A stretch of DNA of 64,000 bases from Parabacteroides sp900760525. Its GTDB lineage: Bacteria > Bacteroidota > Bacteroidia > Bacteroidales > Tannerellaceae. Numbering within the stretch: the stretch's first letter is position 1; the number at the start of each line of letters is the position of its first letter. The translations under genes were made by a program, and so were the position numbers. This document shows, one piece after another, positions 44,601-49,731 of the stretch. The notes under the pieces are model-generated. The model searched no databases, was not told the DNA's origin, and saw nothing but the letters and a program-made list of their open reading frames with translations. The DNA is taken from contig NZ_CP187555.1 in NCBI RefSeq assembly GCF_049860805.1, positions 3,472,001 to 3,536,000 of the forward strand, written 5' to 3'.

Positions 44601-44881
44601 GTTTTCCCTGGACATACAAGACGTTGAAAATCGGTAAACTGATCGGTGCTCCCGTACCAGGCACGATGACAGCCGTATGGTGGGAATCCCAGATCGACCC
44701 GTCGATCGTCTTCGGCATTCCGCAGGTCGGCATGCAGGATATGCAGGGCCGCTACCTCGAAAACCAGCAACTCGAACCCGACATCGAAGTCTATAACTCC
44801 CCCGAATCCCAGCTGAAAGGCGAAGACCACCAGCTTGAAGAGGCGGTGAAGGAGATGTTGAAAGAGGTTGGTAATAAATAA
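41618..44881 (+). CDS. Tricorn-like S41 peptidase, secreted (second paralogue)
   Basis: A 1087-residue exported protein (signal MKSLFILTSALLFTTNVLA) paralogous to the one at 30205-33444. TolB/WD40-like propeller repeats run to about residue 550 (ISPNGETIAF, WSPDGSQIVFASDRNGNFDIF, DFSPDGRSLVYSAERDG, WSPDSKWFLAKY). A Lys/Asp/Glu linker at about 565-605 is nearly pure charge. The catalytic half contains LNGSHTGARY (Ser774-His775, both tricorn positions kept), a PDZ domain (about 800-875), VIVDTRHNGGGWLHEDLA and the nucleophile Ser991 (DNYSNAHGF). A terminator follows at 44884-44922. Lies divergently next to the ECF gene, so the pair of peptidases brackets the SusCD locus. Confidence 0.93.
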   Translation: MKSLFILTSALLFTTNVLAENDPLWMRYPAISPNGETIAFTYKGDIYTVPANGGKATQLTTHPAHDTRPVWSPDGSQIVFASDRNGNFDIFVMDKEGGSPKQLTTHSANEYPETFSDAKHILYSASIQQDAKDSQFPSSQFPQIYQIGLDGGRPELYSSLAMQSLALNKQGDKLLYQDMKGYEDPWRKHHQSSITRDIWLCNLGQDRTFKKITSFKGEDRNPVWTPDGSSFYYLSEEKGSFNIFKNDLTGKNSRQITNHTTHPVRFLTSDNNGNLCYGYDGEIYTVKEGAQPKKVDIRIISDKVENDLIHQLKTNGATDIAVSPSGKEVAFIVRGDVYVTSVDYETTKQITNTPQQERDLDFSPDGRSLVYSAERDGIWGVYQSSLVRKDDKYFTYAQELKEEPLVVTSQVSFQPMYSPDGKEVAFLENRTTLRVINLKSKQVRTVLDGKYNYSYADGDQYYQWSPDSKWFLAKYIAIGGWNNTDIVLVKADGSGEMTNLTESGYSDNNAKWVLDGKAMIWSSDRAGYRSHGSWGAEDDIYIMFFDGEAYDKFRLTKEEQALLDDGKEDKDKDKDEEDKDSKKDKDKDGGKKKDEKADKPVEPLKFDLANRKGRIMRLTVNSSFLGDAVLTPKGDKLYYCATFEDGYDLWEHNFKENTTKLLIKGVGGGTMFPDKKGENIFLVSRGQLKKIEIKDSKTKPIAFKAEFAYRPAKEREYIFHHTWRQVLDKFYDPAIHGIDWAGYEKAYEKFLPHINNNYDFAEMLSEMLGELNGSHTGARYRSASSAPATASLGAFYDNSYTGDGLKIEEIIAKGPLTKAGTKIKPGCIIEKIDGTGIKRGEDYYPLLSGKAGKKVLLSVYNPATKEHFEEQVKPITYGAQSDLLYKRWVEQKRLMVDKLSNGKIGYVHVEGMNSESFRETYSELLGRCREKEAVIVDTRHNGGGWLHEDLAILLSGELYAKFTPRGQFIGNDPFNRWIKPSCVLMCEDNYSNAHGFPWTYKTLKIGKLIGAPVPGTMTAVWWESQIDPSIVFGIPQVGMQDMQGRYLENQQLEPDIEVYNSPESQLKGEDHQLEEAVKEMLKEVGNK

Positions 44882-44883
44882 TT

Positions 44884-44922
44884 AAAAGGAAGAGGCTGTT
44901 ATGAGGACAGCTTCTTCTTTTT
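44884..44922 (+). terminator. Terminator after the second tricorn-like gene
   Basis: AAAAGGAAGAGGCTGT pairs with ACAGCTTCTTCTTTTT (16 positions, few mismatches), with a 7-base loop and a T-rich 3' arm, starting just after the stop codon. Confidence 0.75.
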
Positions 44923-44966
44923 GCAAAACTTTAGCCGGACAGATTGTTATATACACAAGAGACACG

Positions 44967-44974
44967 TATCTTTG
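44967..44974 (+). promoter_or_regulatory. -7 promoter box of the AAA-ATPase remnant
   Basis: TATCTTTG, with a TTG at 44945-44947 near the -33 position. It lies 31 bp upstream of the remnant's ATG, so the promoter has outlived the gene. Confidence 0.5.
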
Positions 44975-45005
44975 TAATATTCAGAATCCTAAAAATCATT
45001 TGATT

Positions 45006-45316
45006 ATGAGCAAGATTTATCCCATTGGAATCCAGGATTTCGAAAAAAATCCGTAAGGATGGATATTTCTACATTGATAAAACTGCTTTAATTTATCAAT
45101 TAGTTAAAGCCGGCAGCTATTTCTTCCTGAGCCGTCCGCGCCGTTTTGGAAAAAGCCTGCTCATTTAAACTCGACGGCACAGCCGAAGACGCTCTCCGCC
45201 AAATCAATGAAAAAAATTATGCCCTGCCTTTCGTATCCGATCCCCGCAAGCTGTTCAGGATAGGTGTCAACTTTAGCAAGGAAACGCGGAATATCGAGAG
45301 GTGGGTAGTGGAATAA
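45006..45316 (+). pseudogene. Gutted AAA-ATPase-like / PD-(D/E)XK nuclease gene
   Basis: The 5' part reads MSKIYPIGIQDFEK, then, after one extra A in an A-run near 45048, IRKDGYFYIDKTALIYQLVK and AGSYFFLSRPRRFGKSLL, the Walker-A start of a large Bacteroidetes AAA-ATPase-like family usually over 500 residues long. The next bases jump straight to the family's C-terminal end, LDGTAEDALRQINEKNYALP followed by FVSDPRKLFRIGVNFSKETR, then WVVE and a stop. About 400 codons are therefore deleted, plus a frameshift. Its promoter box survives at 44967-44974. A sharp internal deletion, not gradual decay, removed the ATPase core. Confidence 0.88.
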
Positions 45317-45333
45317 ATAGTAGATATGAGGAT

Positions 45334-45384
45334 ATGTCTCAAAAAGTAATTTCCAATGTGGAGATAAATCACTTTTTGAGACAT
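45334..45384. terminator. Bidirectional terminator-like inverted repeat
   Basis: ATGTCTCAAAAAGTAATT (45334-45351) and AATCACTTTTTGAGACAT (45367-45384) are complementary at 17 of 18 positions, with a 15-base loop. The arms carry A- and T-runs. It separates the ATPase remnant from the convergent small secreted-protein gene, whose stop is at 45432, and is placed to end both transcripts. Confidence 0.6.
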
Positions 45385-45431
45385 TCCTAAATTCATATTA
45401 TGACTATTCTTTATAAATTATTTCACACACG

Positions 45432-45932
45432 TTAATACATATCAATATCTTCTCCTTCTGACTCTTCTGATATACGAACCCAAACTAATGTATCATCTTT
45501 TAGGCCACTTGGCCTAACCTCGGACACTATATTAAGCCGAGAAAAATCATTAGAAAAATGATATGAAGTAAAACCATTTGTTTTTGCAGCCCAGTATTTT
45601 CCATATTCTTCTGAAAATATATCATAGTTTCCCCATGACTTACATAATTCCTCATAAATATGTATACCTTTACTATTTGTTTTTTTCAAAACCATTTCAT
45701 TTACTTTTACCAAATTAAATCCATTTGACCTTAGATAAATATTACCTGACTTATCAGATTGATAACACATCTTACGTCCATTAATAAAAGTAACATACAT
45801 GGTACGACCATCACCTTTACTCTTTATACCATTATCATCAACAAAATAATCCAACTTATAAAAATAAGTTTGTCCAAAACATTGACATGCAGCTATTAGC
45901 ATCAAAGTCATAATAAATAATACCTTTTTCAT
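45432..45932 (-). CDS. Small secreted protein of unknown function
   Basis: A 166-residue protein with a signal peptide (MKKVLFIMTLMLIAACQCFGQ; Sec type, though AACQC could also act as a lipobox). The mature part is small, polar and rich in Lys, Ser and Tyr. It shares a beginning with the next gene upstream (QTYFYKLDYF versus QTYYYKQIGI), a glycine/aspartate turn, a CYQSD / CYDSD motif, and then SFxxxKSRINIV-like (DFSRLNIVSE versus DKSRINIVLD). The two are therefore paralogues, probably by tandem duplication. No family name can be given. Third gene of the DUF6261-led unit; 11 bp separate it from the gene upstream. Confidence 0.75.
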   Translation of the reverse strand: MKKVLFIMTLMLIAACQCFGQTYFYKLDYFVDDNGIKSKGDGRTMYVTFINGRKMCYQSDKSGNIYLRSNGFNLVKVNEMVLKKTNSKGIHIYEELCKSWGNYDIFSEEYGKYWAAKTNGFTSYHFSNDFSRLNIVSEVRPSGLKDDTLVWVRISEESEGEDIDMY

Positions 45933-45943
45933 ACCTCAATTTT

Positions 45944-46687
45944 TTAATAGTTTTTTTTCTTTTCAATATGTATTGTGTAAGGACTGGGCTGCTGTATTTC
46001 CCATGCCGATTGGGAAAGAGTAACCCCTTGCCGTGATGCATAATCACGCCAGTCCTTCATTTGCCGTTGAAGATTAATGATAGAAGTTGCGACTCCCATT
46101 GCAGCTGATTGTGAATCAGAAGAGCTTGAAAGATATCGTTCATAAGTATTAAAATAACCTCTTAACTTTTCTTCCATTGAATTATAATGAGACTGTAACA
46201 TGCTAACATTTGGTTTTTCTTTTTCTACTCCTTCTAAATTTAATGTATTGATTGGTGTAGGTATAATATCGATATTCTTAGTAGATGTTGATTTTTTAAT
46301 TAATGAGCATGTCATTATTCCATTTGGTGGAGTTGATCGCTCATAAATATAGATACGATCAATATCATCTAAAACAATATTAATCCTACTCTTATCTGTT
46401 GAAACACGATATTTTACCATTCCCCAGAATGATTCCCCATAATAGGTTGTAAATTTTGCATTCGTATTAAAGAGAGTCAAGTTTCCATTATTTACAGTAT
46501 AACCTTCACGATCTGAATCATAGCAACCTTTTTTTGTAAAAGTTATAAACTGCCCTGAATCTTCATCTCCATTTGATACTTTTCCATTATGCTCCTTTAT
46601 TCCAATCTGTTTATAATAATAGGTTTGAGCATTTACATTATAACAAATCAGAAGAAACAAGAAATATCCAAATACTAATTTATTCAT
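45944..46687 (-). CDS. Secreted protein of unknown function, paralogue of the next gene
   Basis: A 247-residue protein; ATG 46685-46687 chosen because it opens a signal peptide (MNKLVFGYFLFLLICYNVNAQ). An ATG 8 codons upstream is possible but would bury the signal. The first 115 residues parallel the 166-residue neighbour (YYYKQIGI, QFITFTKKGCYDSDREGYTV, STDKSRINIVLDDI). The C-terminal 100 residues are extra: a helical region (SHYNSMEEKLRGYFNTYERYLSSSS, IINLQRQMKDWRDYASRQGV). It follows the DUF6261-like gene by 26 bp on the same strand. Confidence 0.75.
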   Translation of the reverse strand: MNKLVFGYFLFLLICYNVNAQTYYYKQIGIKEHNGKVSNGDEDSGQFITFTKKGCYDSDREGYTVNNGNLTLFNTNAKFTTYYGESFWGMVKYRVSTDKSRINIVLDDIDRIYIYERSTPPNGIMTCSLIKKSTSTKNIDIIPTPINTLNLEGVEKEKPNVSMLQSHYNSMEEKLRGYFNTYERYLSSSSDSQSAAMGVATSIINLQRQMKDWRDYASRQGVTLSQSAWEIQQPSPYTIHIEKKKNY

Positions 46688-46713
46688 GATAAATTCAATA
46701 AATATATTCATTT

Positions 46714-47499
46714 TTACAACTCACCAGGCCTTTCTTCTTCCCCGCCTGACGGAGGAGTGGAGTTGCCGCCACCGGTTTTGCCGCCTTTGCCCTTGCCTAA
46801 ATGGTTAGAGATGACGACACGGTAGAAGTCGATACGGGCATTTAGCTCACGGAAAAGATCGGCATATATCTTTGTCTTGTTGACAAGTGCCTGAGCATTA
46901 AGCAGCTCTCGCAAATCTTCATAAGCAGACTTCAAAAGAGGACGGGTATCGACTGTTTTCCCTGCTGCCAAGCGAGTTGCTTGTTCATCGGTACGGTCAT
47001 TTGACAATGAGATACATAAATTATTTAGTGTATCTAAATCATCTACCCGTTTGGTCAGGCCAAGTTTTTCAATGTGAGGTTTGTTTGCATCAGATCGTAG
47101 TTCTTGTATCAGGTTGATTGTATAACCAGAAAGATCAGTAAAACGTTTGTTTTGTCCTTTCTGAAAACTTCTTGCAATCGGTTCCAAGATTCTTGCTGAT
47201 TCACTGTTTACAGAATCGAGGTCATCAAGATTCATCAATATACGATTGATAATGCCTGAGAAGCGCTTCTTACGAAGATTTCCGGCATTTTGTAATAGAA
47301 TGGTGTAGCGACTACCTTTTACTTTTACGATACTGTCGTCATAAATGATAAGAGATGATTTAAATTCTGAAAAAACAGTTTCTACTTTTAACTCGGTAGG
47401 ATCAAATTTAGTGACTAAAGCTTCTACATCTTTACTAAAAAGTAAAAATTCATTGTTTACTAATCGATCACTATTAAAAAACTGGATGTACATTGACAT
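46714..47499 (-). CDS. DUF6261-like protein
   Basis: A 261-residue soluble helical protein resembling DUF6261, a multi-copy Bacteroidetes family of unknown function: FNSDRLVNNEFLLFSKDVEALVTKFDPTEL near the start, KSSLIIYDDSIVKVKGSRYTILLQNAGNLRKKRFSGIINR in the middle, and KIYADLFRELNARIDFYRVVISNHLGKGKGG near the end. The last 25 residues are Gly/Pro/Glu-rich (GGGNSTPPSGGEEERPGEL). No catalytic motif is evident and there is no signal peptide. The 5' end lies 38 bp from a 42-bp repeat array. It heads a minus-strand unit with two secreted proteins. Confidence 0.8.
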   Translation of the reverse strand: MSMYIQFFNSDRLVNNEFLLFSKDVEALVTKFDPTELKVETVFSEFKSSLIIYDDSIVKVKGSRYTILLQNAGNLRKKRFSGIINRILMNLDDLDSVNSESARILEPIARSFQKGQNKRFTDLSGYTINLIQELRSDANKPHIEKLGLTKRVDDLDTLNNLCISLSNDRTDEQATRLAAGKTVDTRPLLKSAYEDLRELLNAQALVNKTKIYADLFRELNARIDFYRVVISNHLGKGKGGKTGGGNSTPPSGGEEERPGEL

Positions 47500-47536
47500 A
47501 GTAATTAGATTTATATTTGAATTAATAATTTAAAAA

Positions 47537-47704
47537 TCTAACAAAACGGACACTCGGGAGACGAAAAATGTATTTTGTTCCAACAAAATGGATTTTTTGT
47601 CGGCAAAAAATGGATTTTGACGTAACATAATGGATTTTTCGTCGAAGAAAAATATATTTTGACTGAACAAAACGGACACTTTGTCGACAGAAAATACATT
47701 TTGA
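47537..47704 (-). repeat. Four-unit 42-bp tandem repeat array upstream of the DUF6261 gene
   Basis: Read on the minus strand from 47704, four consecutive 42-base units begin TCAAAATGTATTTTCTG, TCAAAATATATTTTTCT, TCAAAATCCATTTTTTG and ACAAAATACATTTTTCG. Each unit has an AAAAT-NN-ATTTT near-palindrome followed by a second half ending CCRTTTTGTT (CCATTATGTT in unit 2), so half-units alternate at 20 and 22 bp. Units 1 and 4 share the variant GTGTCCGTTTTGTT; units 2 and 3 share AAATCCATT. An open frame through it (about 100 codons) encodes 14-residue repeats like SKYIFLRRKIHYVT, but this follows from the period being a multiple of three. Confidence 0.9.
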
Positions 47705-47858
47705 TCTGTCGGAATACTTTTTTATGCATTCAAACAAAAATTTTACAATAACCCGGCATTCTTGAAAGAGAAGAAAATCTTTCAATTTTAGCGGAAAATG
47801 AAATTTTGAGCCTATTTGTGCCATTTTTTTCAGAATCTTTTATTTTGTGTAATGTGTG

Positions 47859-47884
47859 AAAGCCGCTTTTGAAGCGGCTTTGTA
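47859..47884. terminator. Terminator-like hairpin
   Basis: AAAGCCGCTT and AAGCGGCTTT form a 10-bp stem with a short loop. There is no long T-run, so it is a weak intrinsic terminator at best. It lies upstream (with respect to the DUF6261 strand) of the repeat array. Confidence 0.55.
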
Positions 47885-47901
47885 AAAAACAACTTTGAAA
47901 A

Positions 47902-47937
47902 AATGACTAATGAAAACGTACGTTTTTTTTAGTCATT
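47902..47937. repeat. 36-bp palindrome, copy 1
   Basis: AATGACTAATGAAAACGT continues as its own complement with two mismatched pairs, centred on ACGTACGT at 47916-47923. Copy 2 lies 161 bp away centre to centre. It falls in the 664-bp gap between the DUF6261 and lysO genes, whose remaining sequence is AT-rich with no gene. Confidence 0.9.
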
Positions 47938-48061
47938 ACAAATGTAGGTAAAAATTTATACTTGGAAAATTTATTGCTCTCATATTTTTCTAAGGTTCAA
48001 TATTTTATCCTTTAAAGTGAAAGGTAGGAGGCCTTTTTTTAATGCCAAATTTTGTGTCAAA

Positions 48062-48099
48062 AAATGACTAAAAAAAACGTACGTTTTCTTTAGTCATTT
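48062..48099. repeat. 38-bp palindrome, copy 2
   Basis: AAATGACTAAAAAAAACGT mirrors across ACGTACGT (48077-48084) with a single mismatched pair over 38 bp. It shares AATGACTAA-n2-AAAACGTACGTTTT-n2-TTAGTCATT with copy 1. It lies 65 bp past the lysO stop; on that strand it ends in TTTTTT, so it could serve as an unusual AT-rich terminator. Confidence 0.9.
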
Positions 48100-48163
48100 A
48101 TTTTTGACCATATAACCCCCAAAAATCAACGTTTATCCTTTTTCCCACATCCTGCAAATAGTG

Positions 48164-48790
48164 TCAAAATGAACAAAAGAACGACACAAAGAACGGAACG
48201 GTAAAATCTACAATAATCCCATGAAAAATTGATACGAAGACAAGGTCTTTTCCCGAATAGCGGGTGATGATTGGTAAAGTCGTATCCATTGTCGTGGCAC
48301 CGCCGGCACAGATAGGCGACAAACGACCGAAATATTTGACAAAAAGGGGTGCTCCGAGAAGAGCCATAATCTCGCGCATGATATTTGCCATCAAAGCGAT
48401 CGTTCCTAATTCGGTGGCGAGTTGGACCCCTAAAGACGGCTCCTTCAACTGGGTGATCAGGATAGACGAAAGCGAATAATAGGCAAAGCCGCTCCCTACT
48501 GCTAAGCAATCAAAAACACTCCATTTAGTAAGCAACAGACTGACTAAGGCCGAAAAGACCAGCGTCCCGCTAATCGTGGCCAAAGGGACTAAAAGCAGTT
48601 TCGGACGGATGCTGCGGAGTATCTCCTTTAGTTTCTTATCGCTGCCGATGCTTAGCCCGACCTGGAACATCAGCAGGTAAAGGACATATACCGTAATGTC
48701 GTTTTCAACCACGACATCGGGTAACCAGCCGCTCCATCCCAAGAGGCAGCCGAGCACAAAAAATCCGACGACGATCAGGCTTCCTTTCAT
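48164..48790 (-). CDS. lysO: LysO-family exporter, C-terminal half protein
   Basis: A 208-residue membrane protein of the LysO (DUF340) family, which exports lysine and analogues in E. coli. Helices include LIVVGFFVLGCLLGWSGWLP, YVLYLLMFQVGLSIGSDKKLKEIL, VFSALVSLLLTKWSVFDCLAVGSGFAYYSLSSILITQL and ATELGTIALMANIMREIMALLGAPLFVKYFGRLSPICAGGATTMDTTLPII, the last being the family hallmark. E. coli LysO is a single chain of about 300 residues. Here the N-terminal helices are encoded by a separate gene, whose stop overlaps this start by four bases (ATGA). Confidence 0.9.
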   Translation of the reverse strand: MKGSLIVVGFFVLGCLLGWSGWLPDVVVENDITVYVLYLLMFQVGLSIGSDKKLKEILRSIRPKLLLVPLATISGTLVFSALVSLLLTKWSVFDCLAVGSGFAYYSLSSILITQLKEPSLGVQLATELGTIALMANIMREIMALLGAPLFVKYFGRLSPICAGGATTMDTTLPIITRYSGKDLVFVSIFHGIIVDFTVPFFVSFFCSF

Positions 48791-49065
48791 CTGCGGCTCC
48801 TTTCTTTAAAAAACAGGTTATAGACTCCCCAGGCCGCAAGCACACTTCCAGCCGTAGCTGCCAGGGCGAGCAGGAAAGCCTGGCCGCCCAGCGTGGCGAG
48901 GTTATCGACAATCTCTTTGTTTGTCCCGACGGAGATTCCCAGGAGGAAAAGGAGCAAAAAGATCGTGTAAGAAATAGGTTTGCCGATCTTCTGCAAAAGT
49001 TCGATTTTGCGTAAAAGATAGCCTGCGGCAATGCCCGCAAACATTATACCGATGACAGTGAACAT
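48787..49065 (-). CDS. LysO-family exporter, N-terminal half protein
   Basis: A 92-residue membrane protein (MFTVIGIMFAGIAAGYLLRKIELLQKIGKPISYTIFLLLFLLGISVGTNKEIVDNLATLGGQAFLLALAATAGSVLAAWGVYNLFF) with three helices and the LysO/DUF340 N-terminal pattern LLFLLGISVGTN. It parallels FQVGLSIGSDKK in its partner gene, as expected for an inverted-repeat or duplicated fold. The four-base overlap with the downstream half implies a 1:1 two-chain transporter. Not a frameshifted single gene: each frame has its own start and the join is clean. Confidence 0.85.
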   Translation of the reverse strand: MFTVIGIMFAGIAAGYLLRKIELLQKIGKPISYTIFLLLFLLGISVGTNKEIVDNLATLGGQAFLLALAATAGSVLAAWGVYNLFFKERSRR

Positions 49066-49078
49066 ATATAAAGAAAGA

Positions 49079-49474
49079 TTATTGGGCTTTGACGGCTTTG
49101 ACAGCTTTATGGAATGTGATAGGGATCATCATGCCTTCGGCATCAGCATTCCCGACCAGTTTATTCTTGTCTTTCTGTTTGAAAGTGAGCGAGACATAGG
49201 TCCCGTCCACATAAAAATTGCATTTATAGGTATCGGTCTCCTTCTTGATTTCCTTGACGGTCATTTCCGTACCGCTGATCGTGAAAACGGCTGACAGGTT
49301 ATCACCGGTTTTCTTAATCTGGCAAGTTCCTTCCTGGTAGCCGTAAGGGGCATCAGGGGCGGAGAAGTTCCACAGTCCGATAACCGCACCGGAATGAGAT
49401 TCCTGCGCATAGAGCGATAAGCACATCATCATACAAAGAAGCGTTGCAAATACTTTTCCAATATTCGTTTTCAT
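49079..49474 (-). CDS. Small secreted beta-rich protein
   Basis: A 131-residue protein with a signal peptide (MKTNIGKVFATLLCMMMCLSLYAQ). The mature portion, about 107 residues, alternates polar and hydrophobic positions (GTCQIKKTGDNLSAVFTISGTEMTVKEIKKETDTYKCNFYVDGTYVSLTFKQKDKNKLVGNADAEGMMIPITFHK), the pattern of a small lipocalin-like barrel. I cannot name a family with confidence. It sits 13 bp upstream of the split lysO pair on the same strand and may be its first gene. Confidence 0.7.
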   Translation of the reverse strand: MKTNIGKVFATLLCMMMCLSLYAQESHSGAVIGLWNFSAPDAPYGYQEGTCQIKKTGDNLSAVFTISGTEMTVKEIKKETDTYKCNFYVDGTYVSLTFKQKDKNKLVGNADAEGMMIPITFHKAVKAVKAQ

Positions 49475-49667
49475 AATAAAAATAGGATTAAATTAGACTT
49501 AGCGCTTCAAAGATAAGCATTATCAACTACAAATGAAGTGGTCAGGATAAGAATAAATAGAATAATGCACAAAAGGACGAGGACGGCCATGGCGGAGGAA
49601 GGTCGCAGTTCCGGCGGACTTTTTTTTGAAGAAAAGCGGGATATATGCGTATATTGTTCTTTTTCAT

Positions 49668-49675
49668 TATATTTG
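49668..49675 (+). promoter_or_regulatory. -7 promoter box of the GH92 gene
   Basis: TATATTTG matches TAnnTTTG and lies 57 bp upstream of the GH92 ATG. Confidence 0.5.
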
Positions 49676-49731
49676 TATTCGTAAAAGCAACAAATCATTC
49701 GTTCAGGAGATAAAAACACAGATAATATAAC

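Noticed and set aside
47537..47704. CRISPR array
   Set aside because: Repeats are diverged, contiguous and without unique spacers, and no cas gene is in the window.
47522..47824. 100-codon open frame encoding 14-residue repeats (SKYIFLRRKIHYVT type)
   Set aside because: It is produced by a 42-bp repeat whose period is a multiple of three; the N-terminus has no homology and the composition fits AT-rich repeat DNA. Kept as a repeat, not a gene.
44882..48163. Prophage or integrative element
   Set aside because: The region is repeat-rich and has broken or unknown genes, but no integrase, transposase, relaxase, structural phage gene or attachment-site duplication was found.
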